From: Clostridiales bacterium | GTDB lineage: Bacteria > Bacillota > Clostridia > Christensenellales > Aristaeellaceae | DNA: 64,000 bases | Direction of reading: 5' to 3' | Assembly: GCA_017569285.1 (NCBI GenBank) | Contig: CP069419.1 | Span: 806,001-870,000 of the forward strand | Part shown: piece after piece, positions 25,258 to 32,798 of the stretch | Layout: each line of letters starts with the position of its first letter | Numbering within the stretch: position 1 is the stretch's first letter | Position numbers and translations under genes: made by a program | Notes under the pieces: generated by a model | Databases searched by the model: none | Seen by the model: the letters and a program-made list of their open reading frames with translations, nothing else | What the model was told of the DNA's origin: nothing

Positions 25258-25372
25258 AAAACAATATAGCGAAACCGGCCGTCCGTTGTCAATCGGCATT
25301 TATTGCGCCGTTTGGATCATATATTGCGCCCGGTCACAGGCCCTGCCTTTCCGGCTGCTATAGCGGAAATCC

Positions 25373-25402
25373 TTGTCAGGAAGATCAAAGATATGCTATG
25401 AT
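25373..25402 (+). promoter_or_regulatory. Sigma-A promoter of the adenosine-deaminase-like gene
   Basis: TTGTCA (25373-25378), 18 bases, TATGAT (25397-25402) with a TGC extension directly before the -10. Confidence 0.65.
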
Positions 25403-25477
25403 TTGGAACAAAATCCGGCAGGGGTTTCACCGGTTGTGATCCGGGAGATAACCGCATTCTGCGACGGGAGGAAAACC

Positions 25478-26425
25478 ATGGGAAGTGAATTCTGCAGGGC
25501 ACTGGCGGAAAACGATACGGCCGCCCTCCTCGCCGCCCCGAAAAGCGATCTTCATAACCATTCAACCAAAGGCTGCCGGCCGGAGTGGCTTGCAAAACGG
25601 CTGAACCGGGAGATTCCCCGGCTTCACGGGGTGCTGGACGGCCTGGACGGAATGCAGCAGTGGTTCCGTTCCTCCGTAAAACCGTTCTGCGACGGATACG
25701 AATGCATGCTGATCCGCTGGGAAGGCGCGTTTGCGGAAGCCCGGCGCAACAATATCCAGCGGCTGGTTCTGAACTTCGGCGTCAATGAAGTGGACCAGGT
25801 CGGCGGGATCGAAACCTTCCGGGAAATCATCGAAGGGCTTCATCAGTCGTGCTGCCCCGATACGGTTTTTGAACCGGAACTCACCTATCCGTCTTCCTGC
25901 AATGTGGCGGATGAAACCGCGAAGCTGGGGCAGTATGCCTGCCTCAACTATTTCAAAGCTATCGATATCTGCGCGGGCGAGAACGTTCAGCCGCTGGAAG
26001 CCTTTGTCCCCCTTTACCGGAAGGCGGAGGAATTCGGGCTTGTCCGGAAAATGCATGTGGGAGAAACCGGCTCCGCAGGGGATGTCCGGAAGGCCGTTGA
26101 AATCCTGGGCCTCTCCGAGGTCCATCACGGAATCAACGCGGCGTCTTCCGGGGAGGTCATGCGTTTCCTGGCGGACAATCACATCCAGCTCAATGTCTGC
26201 CCGAGCAGCAACGTAAAGCTGGGATTTGTCCGGGATTACCGGACGCACCCGATCCGGATCCTGGTCGAAAACGGGGTTCCCGTAACGATCAACACGGATG
26301 ATCTGCTGATATTTGACAGCACCGTCGAAAATGAATACCTGCTGCTGTACCGGGCCGGAACGCTGACTGCTGAACAGCTGGATGATATCCGGCTTCGCGG
26401 GCTGAACAGCTGCACCGCTCTGTAA
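25478..26425 (+). CDS. Adenosine deaminase-like metal-dependent deaminase
   Basis: A 315-residue amidohydrolase-fold protein. The zinc ligands and catalytic residues of the adenosine deaminase family are visible: His26 and His28 in DLHNHSTKG, MHVGE (His and catalytic Glu), VHHGI, and INTDDLL with the two aspartates. NVCPSSNVKLGFV is the family CPxSN motif. The N-terminal motif (HNHSTKG rather than HVHLDG) and short length show that it is not a classical adenosine deaminase, so the purine substrate is uncertain. GGGAGG lies before the ATG at 25478. The frame continues upstream to 25373 but that part contains the promoter. It heads a run of small genes (GNAT, TfoX-N). Confidence 0.85.
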   Translation: MGSEFCRALAENDTAALLAAPKSDLHNHSTKGCRPEWLAKRLNREIPRLHGVLDGLDGMQQWFRSSVKPFCDGYECMLIRWEGAFAEARRNNIQRLVLNFGVNEVDQVGGIETFREIIEGLHQSCCPDTVFEPELTYPSSCNVADETAKLGQYACLNYFKAIDICAGENVQPLEAFVPLYRKAEEFGLVRKMHVGETGSAGDVRKAVEILGLSEVHHGINAASSGEVMRFLADNHIQLNVCPSSNVKLGFVRDYRTHPIRILVENGVPVTINTDDLLIFDSTVENEYLLLYRAGTLTAEQLDDIRLRGLNSCTAL

Positions 26426-26448
26426 GGACTTTCTGCGGAGGAATGGTT

Positions 26449-26832
26449 ATGGATTATATTGTAGATGACAAAAGCCTGGATGTTTCCGCCTTTATTGTCT
26501 TTGTGAACCAGGTCTGGCCAGGCAGCTATGACCTGGGAAAAACCCGGGAGGCACTGTCCCGGACGCTGAATATCACCGCCCGGGACGGGGAAAAGCTGGT
26601 CGGATGCCTGCGGATCCTGACAGACGGCTATTTCTTCGGAACCATCACGGAGCTGCTCGTTCTTCCGGAATACCGCCGTCAGGGCGTGGGAAGCAGTCTT
26701 CTCCGCCTGGCAAAGGAACATACGCCGACCATGCTGTACTTTGGCTCCCAGCCGGGAGTGGAGACTTTTTATGAAAGGAACGGCTGCCAGAAAGGACTGC
26801 CGTCCTACGTCATCGCGAAGAAAAGGCAGTAA
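26449..26832 (+). CDS. GNAT-family N-acetyltransferase
   Basis: A 127-residue single-domain acetyltransferase. The acetyl-CoA binding motif A is LLVLPEYRRQGVGSSLL (V/I-x-x-x-x-R/Q-x-x-G-x-G/A form), followed by YFGSQPGVETFYERNGC, typical of the yjdJ/YitI-like small GNATs. GGAGG stands seven bases before the ATG at 26449; the ATG six bases earlier is too close to the ribosome site. It lies 23 bases after the deaminase gene, so it is probably in the same transcript. Acceptor unknown. Confidence 0.88.
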   Translation: MDYIVDDKSLDVSAFIVFVNQVWPGSYDLGKTREALSRTLNITARDGEKLVGCLRILTDGYFFGTITELLVLPEYRRQGVGSSLLRLAKEHTPTMLYFGSQPGVETFYERNGCQKGLPSYVIAKKRQ

Positions 26833-26876
26833 CCGCCGTCTGTCTCCATAGGATCAGGATTGAGGGAGGATTGGAA

Positions 26877-27191
26877 ATGGCATCACATCGGGAATACCTG
26901 GACTTCATCCTGGAACAGCTTTCCGGGCTGGATCATGTCACTTACCGCGCGATGATGGGCGAATTCATCATCTATTATCGCGGCAAAATCATCGGCGGCA
27001 TCTATGATGACCGTTTCCTGGTCAAGCCGACAAAAGCCGCCATCGCCCGTATGCCGGACGCAGACAGGGAGATTCCATATGAAGGCGCGAAGGAAATGCT
27101 CCTGGTGGATAATGTGGATAACCGGGAATTCCTCATGAACCTGCTGGAAGCCATGGAGGCGGAACTCCCCACCCCGAAGGGCCGGAAGTAA
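26877..27191 (+). CDS. TfoX N-terminal domain protein
   Basis: A 104-residue stand-alone TfoX-N domain. The family pattern is visible as VTYRAMMGEFIIYYRGKIIGGIYDDRFLVKPT and ends with a Glu/Leu-rich helix and basic tail (TPKGRK). In gamma-proteobacteria TfoX regulates competence, but single-domain versions such as this are common in Bacillota and have no assigned role. GGGAGGA lies six bases before the ATG at 26877. It is 44 bases downstream of the GNAT gene. A weak hairpin (27192-27210) without a T-run follows. Confidence 0.85.
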   Translation: MASHREYLDFILEQLSGLDHVTYRAMMGEFIIYYRGKIIGGIYDDRFLVKPTKAAIARMPDADREIPYEGAKEMLLVDNVDNREFLMNLLEAMEAELPTPKGRK

Positions 27192-27281
27192 CTCCTGCCG
27201 TTGGCGGGAGCCGTCTGCCTCTGCTGTTTTCCCGTCCGGAATGCAGCAAAATGAAAAAAGAATATTTTTAAAAAAAGTGTA

Positions 27282-27312
27282 TTGACTCTAACACTGTGTG
27301 AGGGATTATCCT
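27282..27312 (+). promoter_or_regulatory. MerR-type promoter with 19-base spacer and central dyad
   Basis: TTGACT (27282-27287) and TATCCT (27307-27312) are separated by 19 bases, the over-long spacing used by MerR-family activators. The spacer holds the dyad ACAC-T-GTGT at 27291-27299 with outer matching bases CTC and GAG. The site lies just before the MerR gene itself, implying autoregulation. Confidence 0.75.
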
Positions 27313-27353
27313 GGTTGCGAGCTCAGGAAAACCATCCATGGAGGGAAAAACAA

Positions 27354-28157
27354 ATGCTCAGGATCGGTGAATTTTCAAAATTATCCAGGGTAAGCATCAG
27401 GATGCTCCGGCACTACGACGATATCGGCCTGCTGAAGCCGGCGGAGATTGATCACCTCACCGGATATCGCTATTACCGGGAAGAACAGCTTTTTGTCATC
27501 AGCCGGATCACCGCGCTGAAGGACATGGGTTTTTCCCTGGCGGATATCGTGCGTCTCTTGGAAATCTACGACGACAGGGACAGGCTCGAGCCCTTCCTGG
27601 CTGCGCAGCAGAAGGAGCTGGCAGCCCAGGCCAGGGAAACGGAGTATAAACTGATGCTCCTGGAGTCAGCCCGGAAGAGGCTGAGGAAGGAGAACAGTAT
27701 GGGTTTTGATGTAACAGTAAAGACAATTCCGGAAAGATACGCGGCGACCGTGCGCATGGTCATCCCCCGGTATGAGGATGAAGGCATGGCCTGGGGCATG
27801 ATGGCTGAATGTAAACAGCCGCTGGTCCCCGCGGAACCCTGCTACGCCGTGGCGGAATTCCTGGATCCGGAATTTAAGGAAGAAAATGTGGAAATCATGG
27901 TATCGATGGCGGTGAAAGGCAAATACCAGGATACCGAGCATGTGAAGTTTCAGACGCTTCCGGCGGTCAAAGTCGCAAGCTGCGTCGTAAAGGGCAGCTA
28001 CCAGCAGATGGGTGAAGCCTATGCGACAGCGGTTGCCTGGATCCGGGATAACGGTTATACCATCAGCGGACCGATGTTCAATATCTATCATGTCGGTCCG
28101 GCAGATACCCAAAACCCGGATGAATATGTCACGGAAGCATGTTTTCCGGTGGAATAA
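27354..28157 (+). CDS. MerR-family regulator with GyrI-like effector-binding domain
   Basis: A 267-residue transcription activator of the BmrR/BltR class. The N-terminal MerR winged helix (MLRIGEFSKLSRVSIRMLRHYDDIGLL, residues 1-70) is followed by the dimerisation helix (about 78-115). A GyrI-like/AraC effector-binding domain fills the C-terminal half (about 120-267; VKTIPERYAATVR, and ending YEYV-like DEYVTEACFPVE). Such proteins bind lipophilic cations or similar drugs and untwist a 19-base-spacer promoter. GGAGGG precedes the ATG at 27354. Unlike most BmrR relatives it has no efflux gene beside it; only its own promoter shows the MerR dyad. Confidence 0.9.
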   Translation: MLRIGEFSKLSRVSIRMLRHYDDIGLLKPAEIDHLTGYRYYREEQLFVISRITALKDMGFSLADIVRLLEIYDDRDRLEPFLAAQQKELAAQARETEYKLMLLESARKRLRKENSMGFDVTVKTIPERYAATVRMVIPRYEDEGMAWGMMAECKQPLVPAEPCYAVAEFLDPEFKEENVEIMVSMAVKGKYQDTEHVKFQTLPAVKVASCVVKGSYQQMGEAYATAVAWIRDNGYTISGPMFNIYHVGPADTQNPDEYVTEACFPVE

Positions 28158-28167
28158 CAAAACCGTA

Positions 28168-28204
28168 CCGGCCGGGGAGCGGGAACGCTCCCCGGCCGGT
28201 TTTT
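28168..28204 (+). terminator. Intrinsic terminator of the MerR gene
   Basis: A 13-base-pair stem CCGGCCGGGGAGC with GCTCCCCGGCCGG, a GGGAAC loop and five Ts. Confidence 0.92.
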
Positions 28205-28367
28205 CAATACCGCACGGTTAAATCCGGTTTCTGTGTGAAGCCTCCTCCGCATATATACTGCCGGGTATTTGCAATTCAATAAAAAGTATGATACAAAATC
28301 AGTAATACTGCCGTACGCATCGGGCAGGCGGCCGGGCTGTACGCACCTAAGCAGGAAGGAATATACC

Positions 28368-28955
28368 GTGAAGAACAATATCATCATTTCCGGCGTTCCG
28401 AGGGCCGGAAAGAGCACCGTTTCCCACCTGCTGGCAGCCAGGTACGGCTTCCAGCATGTCAGCATGGATTCCATCATTGCGGGCTTCGAAAAGTGCTTCC
28501 CCGAAACCGGTGTCAGCACTTACCAGGGATTGTCTTCCATGGATACCCTGCGCGTAATCAGCGGCAAAATGGCGCCCTTTGTCCGGGCCATGCTCGACAG
28601 CGGGGAATACGATGAGTTTGAGCCGGGGATGGTCCTGGATATGTACCAGCTTCTACCGGAGGATTATGACCGGTACCTTCGCGGTGCGAATTGCAATATC
28701 GCGTATTTCATCACTTCCGATGTCACGCCGGAAGAGCGCTTCGCGATCCAGAAGAAATATGACACGGAGAAGGATTATACCTTCTGGAAATCAGACGAAG
28801 AGCTCCGGGAAGGCGCGGAATATATCGTGGAGCAAAGCATCCTGATCCGGGAGCAATGTGAAAAGTACGGCCTGCCGTACTATGAAACCGCCCGGGACAG
28901 GGAAAAGGCATTTCAGCGTTTCCTGGAGGATTTCGGTTTCATCCCGGAGACCTGA
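28368..28955 (+). CDS. P-loop kinase-like protein (adenylate-kinase-type ATPase)
   Basis: A 195-residue cytoplasmic protein with a Walker A at residues 9-16 (GVPRAGKS). The overall plan is that of a small nucleoside/nucleotide kinase: MDSIIAGFEKCF after the first strand as a substrate site, PEDYDRYL and VTPEERFAIQKKYDTEKDYTFW in a lid-like helical part, and a late DREKAFQRFLEDFGF. It starts with GTG at 28368 behind AGGAAGGA, because no in-frame ATG has a ribosome site. Substrate unknown. It opens a tight group with two methyltransferases. Confidence 0.75.
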   Translation: MKNNIIISGVPRAGKSTVSHLLAARYGFQHVSMDSIIAGFEKCFPETGVSTYQGLSSMDTLRVISGKMAPFVRAMLDSGEYDEFEPGMVLDMYQLLPEDYDRYLRGANCNIAYFITSDVTPEERFAIQKKYDTEKDYTFWKSDEELREGAEYIVEQSILIREQCEKYGLPYYETARDREKAFQRFLEDFGFIPET

Positions 28956-28987
28956 TCCGGACATGGAATGGAGTGGAGGACGAAAGA

Positions 28988-29752
28988 ATGTCAAAGCAGA
29001 ATGTGTACGATAACGATACCTTCTTTGAAAATTTCCTGAGCAGCCGGGGAAATAAGGTCAATTTCAATGACTGCATCGAAACGCCGATCCTGTTTTCAAT
29101 GCTTCCACCCCTGGAGGGAAAAACAATCCTGGATATCGGCTGCGGAATGGGCCAGCATGCGAAGCAGTATGCCGGCATGGGTGCGAAATCTGTCCTGGGA
29201 ATCGACATTTCCGCAAAGATGCTGGAATACGCCCGGGAGCATAACAGCGCGGAAAATATCGCTTACCGGCAGCTGGCCATGGAGGATATCGGGGAAATCG
29301 GCGAACAGTTTGACCTGATTACCAGTTCCCTGGTCTTTGACTATATTGAGGATTTTCCCGGGCTCATGCGGAAAATCCACACGCTGGTAAAGGCCGGGGC
29401 GGAATTCGTCTTCAGCATGTCCCATCCGATTGTAACGGCCTGGGATGGGGCTTATGACCGGTATACCCGCACGGAAACAGGGGAACGCCTGTACGCGAAC
29501 CTCCGGAATTACTGCCTGGAAGGTCCCCGGAAGGTGGACTGGGTCGTCAATGGATATGAGTGCTACCACCGGACGGTCTCCAGCCTGATCAACGCGCTGA
29601 TCGGTGCGGGATTCATCATTGAGGAGTGCCAGGAAGCCCATATTTCTGATGACATGCGGAAGCAGTATCCGGCATTGTTCGGCGGGACAATTCACCGGCC
29701 GGAGTTTATCTTCTTCCGTTGCCGGAAGCCGGCACAAACCGATAACGGCTGA
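28988..29752 (+). CDS. Class I SAM-dependent methyltransferase
   Basis: A 254-residue methyltransferase of the Rossmann type. The SAM-binding motif I is ILDIGCGMGQHA, the acidic end of strand 2 is LGIDIS, and the post-motif region is FDLITSSLVFDYIEDF. The C-terminal 100 residues (SMSHPIVTAWDG, VDWVVNGYECYHRTV) resemble small-molecule O- or N-methyltransferases. GGAGG precedes the ATG at 28988; it is 32 bases after the kinase-like gene. Acceptor unknown. Confidence 0.88.
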   Translation: MSKQNVYDNDTFFENFLSSRGNKVNFNDCIETPILFSMLPPLEGKTILDIGCGMGQHAKQYAGMGAKSVLGIDISAKMLEYAREHNSAENIAYRQLAMEDIGEIGEQFDLITSSLVFDYIEDFPGLMRKIHTLVKAGAEFVFSMSHPIVTAWDGAYDRYTRTETGERLYANLRNYCLEGPRKVDWVVNGYECYHRTVSSLINALIGAGFIIEECQEAHISDDMRKQYPALFGGTIHRPEFIFFRCRKPAQTDNG

Positions 29753-29786
29753 AAAAGCAATTCAGTAAACAAAAGAGGTTGGAGAA

Positions 29787-30443
29787 ATGAAACTGGAAAA
29801 AATGGATGATTTCTTTGCTGCCCGGGTGGACGGCTATGATGAACATATGAGAACCAATATTGAAGGCGCATCCGGCTTCTACGCCTATACGGCTTCCCTG
29901 CTGCCCCGGGCGGCTGGCAGCCGGGTCCTGGACCTGGGCTGCGGCACCGGCCTGGAACTGGAAGAATACTTCCGTCTCTGCCCGGATGCTGCCGTAACCG
30001 GGATCGATCTGTCGGATGCGATGCTGCAGGCCCTGAAAGCCAAGCTGGGAAACAGGAACATCCGCCTCATCAACGCTTCCTACTTTGACGAGCCCCTGGG
30101 CGAAAAAGCGTTTGATGCCGCCGTTTCCGTGGAATCCCTGCATCATTTCCCGGCGGAGAAGAAGGAGCAGTTATACACGAAACTGCATGCCGCCCTGGAG
30201 GAAAACGGATGTTTTGTCCTGACCGATTACTTTGCCGAATCCGAAGACCTGGAAAAGGAATACTTCCGGAACCTGGCACAGCTGAAGCAGGAACAGGGCC
30301 TGCCGGACGATGTGTTTTTCCATTATGACACGCCGCTGACCGTTGAACATGAAATGGATGTGCTGCGAAGGGCCGGTTTCCGGGATGTCCGCATTATGCA
30401 GCAATGGGGCGAAAGCACCTATACGGTTCTTGCATCTGTATAA
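29787..30443 (+). CDS. Class I SAM-dependent methyltransferase (second copy, different subgroup)
   Basis: A 218-residue methyltransferase. Motif I is VLDLGCGTGLELEE, the strand-2 acid is TGIDLS, and motif IV is FDAAVSVESLHHFP. It differs from its neighbour in length and sequence and is not a recent duplicate. AGAGGTTGGAGAA stands before the ATG. It is 34 bases downstream of the first methyltransferase. The natural substrate cannot be read; such proteins often modify small metabolites or toxic compounds. Confidence 0.88.
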   Translation: MKLEKMDDFFAARVDGYDEHMRTNIEGASGFYAYTASLLPRAAGSRVLDLGCGTGLELEEYFRLCPDAAVTGIDLSDAMLQALKAKLGNRNIRLINASYFDEPLGEKAFDAAVSVESLHHFPAEKKEQLYTKLHAALEENGCFVLTDYFAESEDLEKEYFRNLAQLKQEQGLPDDVFFHYDTPLTVEHEMDVLRRAGFRDVRIMQQWGESTYTVLASV

Positions 30444-30486
30444 AGGCCGGATGAATACACGAAACAAAGAAAGGAATAATCACTGC

Positions 30487-30984
30487 ATGGACACTTTCTC
30501 TGATGCGCTGCTCAGCCCGGAAACCAGCCGGATTCCGGCTGAATACGACTGGTTCGCTCCCCTGCTCGGAGACTGGGACTGCGATTACTATGATGAACTG
30601 TTTGATAATAAAAAGCGCCACGTCAAGGGTGAATGGATCTTCCGCCGCGTCCTGGACGGAACCGGCGTACAGGATATCTTTATCTTCCCTTCCCGGAGCA
30701 CCCGGGAAGCCAGTCCGCAGCCGGACGGGGAATATGGATCCTCCCTGCGCATGTTCAACCGGGATCAGCAATGCTATGATGTGGTATACACCTGTGCGGG
30801 AACCATGAAAAGGCTTTGCTTCCGTAAGGAAGAAAACCGCCTGGTCGGTAAAGTCCTGGATGAGGAAGCCACCTTCTGGATCTTTTCCGATATGACCGGA
30901 AGCAGCTTCCATTGGGAATATGTGATGCTGAATCCGGACGGATCCCGCACCCTGGTCTGTGAAATCTTCGGAAAGCGGATCTGA
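30487..30984 (+). CDS. Lipocalin-like small protein of unknown function
   Basis: A 165-residue protein. LLGDWDCDYYDEL resembles the opening of lipocalin-like or DUF1579-type barrels, and alternating hydrophobic strands follow (VKGEWIFRRVLDG, DIFIFPS, DVVYTCAG, LVGKVLDEEATFWIF, FHWEYVML). No signal peptide is present. AAAGGA lies ten bases before the ATG at 30487; a start at 30451 (MNTRNK) is also possible. It closes the kinase/methyltransferase group. The family assignment is an inference from the strand pattern. Confidence 0.65.
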   Translation: MDTFSDALLSPETSRIPAEYDWFAPLLGDWDCDYYDELFDNKKRHVKGEWIFRRVLDGTGVQDIFIFPSRSTREASPQPDGEYGSSLRMFNRDQQCYDVVYTCAGTMKRLCFRKEENRLVGKVLDEEATFWIFSDMTGSSFHWEYVMLNPDGSRTLVCEIFGKRI

Positions 30985-31073
30985 GTTGCACCGATGCGAA
31001 AGAAACTGACAGGCGGATACAGAGCCGCAGCGATGTGGATTGGCCCGGAATGATCAGGTGACCATGTTTAGCA

Positions 31074-31103
31074 TTGACTAACCGCGAACAGTCTTCGTAC
31101 AAT
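31074..31103 (+). promoter_or_regulatory. Promoter of the mntP riboswitch transcript
   Basis: TTGACT (31074-31079), 18 bases, TACAAT (31098-31103). Transcription would start near 31110, exactly in front of the riboswitch. Confidence 0.85.
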
Positions 31104-31109
31104 GGGTCC

Positions 31110-31228
31110 TGTTCCATGGGGGAGTAGCAAGCGTGAAACGCAGCAAGTCAACACACTGGCATTCAGCCTGGCTTGCTTTAATATGCGAGACTCATGTATA
31201 ACTGCGAAGCTATACATGAAGTGTCCGG
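31110..31228 (+). ncRNA. yybP-ykoY manganese riboswitch upstream of mntP
   Basis: The leader carries the conserved GGGGGAGTAGC (31118-31128) and GCGAGAC (31185-31191) elements of the manganese-sensing yybP-ykoY class, arranged around complementary segments (AGCAAG with CTTGCT-like pairing near 31124-31176) and a peripheral hairpin CATGTATA/TATACATG at 31193-31218. The terminator hairpin that follows forms the expression platform. It controls mntP, an established target of this class: manganese should stabilise the aptamer and allow read-through. The remainder of the 301-base gene-free stretch is the promoter and ribosome site. Confidence 0.88.
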
Positions 31229-31268
31229 AAAAAGATCGTGTGTGGTTTCGTCATACCCGATCTTTTTT
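31229..31268 (+). terminator. Riboswitch-controlled terminator before mntP
   Basis: AAAAAGATCG pairs with CGATCTTTTTT, with an inner GTGTG/CATAC stem, ending in a T-run 18 bases before the mntP start codon. As the expression platform it would stop transcription when manganese is low. Confidence 0.85.
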
Positions 31269-31285
31269 GTTAAGGGGGAAATGCC

Positions 31286-31861
31286 ATGTCCTTCAATCTT
31301 CTCTTTTTCCTGAACAGCGTTCTGTTCGGAGTCGGCCTGGCAATGGATGCCTTTTCCGTTTCACTCGCCAATGGACTGCACAATCCGCACATGCACACCT
31401 CCCGCAGGCTGATTATTGCGGGAACCTTCGGTTGCTTTCAGACGCTGATGCCATTGCTGGGCTGGATATGCATCCATACCATTGCCGAAGAATTCCAGTC
31501 TTTCCAGCGTTTCATTCCATGGATTGCGCTCATTCTGCTGGTATTCATCGGGGTCAAGATGATCCGCGAGGGGCTTCAGGAGAAGAGCGAAAATGAATCC
31601 CTGCAGGGCGGCGCGCTGTTCATCCAGGGAATTGCCACCTCCATTGACGCGCTCTCGGTAGGCTTTACCATTGCTGAATATGACCTGGTTTTTGCTGTGG
31701 TTGAATCCGTGATCATCGGGGTTGTCACCTTCGGGCTTTGCGTGGCAGGCATCGCTTTGGGCGGACGCATCGGAACCAGGATTTCTGGAAAAGCCGATAT
31801 CCTGGGTGGAATCATCCTGATCCTGATCGGAATCGAGATCTTCGTAACCGGAATAATCTGA
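31286..31861 (+). CDS. mntP: Manganese efflux pump MntP
   Basis: A 191-residue membrane protein of six helices in two DUF204 repeats. The two conserved membrane aspartates are Asp21 (GLAMDAFSVSL) and Asp121 (ATSIDALSVG). It exports Mn2+ when the ion is in excess. GGGGGAAATGCC precedes the ATG, 18 bases after the riboswitch terminator, and the manganese riboswitch in front confirms the ion. It is a single-gene unit. Confidence 0.95.
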   Translation: MSFNLLFFLNSVLFGVGLAMDAFSVSLANGLHNPHMHTSRRLIIAGTFGCFQTLMPLLGWICIHTIAEEFQSFQRFIPWIALILLVFIGVKMIREGLQEKSENESLQGGALFIQGIATSIDALSVGFTIAEYDLVFAVVESVIIGVVTFGLCVAGIALGGRIGTRISGKADILGGIILILIGIEIFVTGII

Positions 31862-32005
31862 TTTTCCCTGATGCTTCCTGGGTATCACCGGAAACAGCTT
31901 CCATTGAAAACACCGGACTGATCCGGCGGACTGATAATTCCGGCCCGGTCATTCGCGGCAAAACACTGAAATACCCATCCCACTGCAGGAACGAATGATC
32001 CGATA

Positions 32006-32698
32006 ATGAAAATCGTAATGTTAGCGGACCTCCACGGCAATATGGTTGCCACAGAGGCTATGGAAAAGGAACTGGACCGGATTCAGCCGGATGACGTCTG
32101 GTTCCTGGGGGATGCCGTCGGAAAAGGCCCGGACAGCGATCTGACCTGCGACTGGGCCAGGGAGCATTGTTCCCACTGGATTGCCGGAAACTGGGATCGT
32201 GTCCTGCGGCAGCAGCCGGATTACAATGCGTTCTTTATCCGGCAGATCGGCGAGGAACGGCTTGCATGGCTGGATTCCCTTCCCCTGGAGGATGAACTGG
32301 AAATCAGCGGGGTCCGCTTCCGCCTGGTTCACGGACGCTTCCTCGATCCCATGTACACAAGCGAGGATCCGGATGACAAGCTCCGGGAAGGGTTCCGTTT
32401 CCATGACGGAAGGCCGGAAGCCAGCGGCCTGATCTGTGCGGACAGCTATGCGCCCTTTATCCGTCCGCTGATCGGCGGATACGCGCTGAACACCGGAAGT
32501 GTCGGAAACAACCTCGGTATCGCCCGCGCCCACGCGCTGCTCCTGGAGGGAGAGCCGGGGCCTGCCCCGCTGAAAATGACCATCCTGGCTGTTCCGTATG
32601 ATAATCACAGGGCCGCCGAACGGGCCAGGCTTTTCCCTGACCTTCCCCGGCAGGAAGCCTACCTGAAAGAGATTACAGCTCCGGTATTCCTCAGATAA
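32006..32698 (+). CDS. Metallophosphoesterase (YfcE/MJ0936-like)
   Basis: A 230-residue calcineurin-like phosphoesterase. Metal-binding motifs are Asp8-x-His10 (ADLHGNM), LGDAVGKGPD, the GNxD variant GNWDRV where the usual His is Trp, and a late HGRF. The Trp in place of His in the GNHD motif is a departure from the consensus, though some YfcE-type enzymes vary here. Substrates of this family include cyclic nucleotides and phosphodiesters. The ribosome site is weak (AGGAA). It follows mntP by 144 bases and ends at a strong terminator. Confidence 0.85.
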   Translation: MKIVMLADLHGNMVATEAMEKELDRIQPDDVWFLGDAVGKGPDSDLTCDWAREHCSHWIAGNWDRVLRQQPDYNAFFIRQIGEERLAWLDSLPLEDELEISGVRFRLVHGRFLDPMYTSEDPDDKLREGFRFHDGRPEASGLICADSYAPFIRPLIGGYALNTGSVGNNLGIARAHALLLEGEPGPAPLKMTILAVPYDNHRAAERARLFPDLPRQEAYLKEITAPVFLR

Positions 32699-32731
32699 AA
32701 ACGCATATTGATCCGCTTGCCGGTATAACCA

Positions 32732-32769
32732 CAGCACCCGCAGGGCATTGCCCTGCGGGTGCTGTTTTT
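32732..32769 (+). terminator. Intrinsic terminator of the phosphoesterase gene
   Basis: A perfect 15-base-pair stem CAGCACCCGCAGGGC with GCCCTGCGGGTGCTG, an ATT loop and five Ts. It stands between this gene and the convergent anti-sigma-like gene. Confidence 0.93.
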
Positions 32770-32798
32770 CCGGCTTGGTCCCGTCTCCGGTTTCCTGT

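Noticed and set aside
27192-27210. Hairpin CTCCTGCC-GTT-GGCGGGAG after the TfoX-N gene as a terminator
   Set aside because: One G-T pair, short stem and no T-run follow; too weak to list.
25877-31000. A prophage or integrative element covering the small-gene region
   Set aside because: No integrase, attachment repeats, tRNA gene or phage structural gene was seen.
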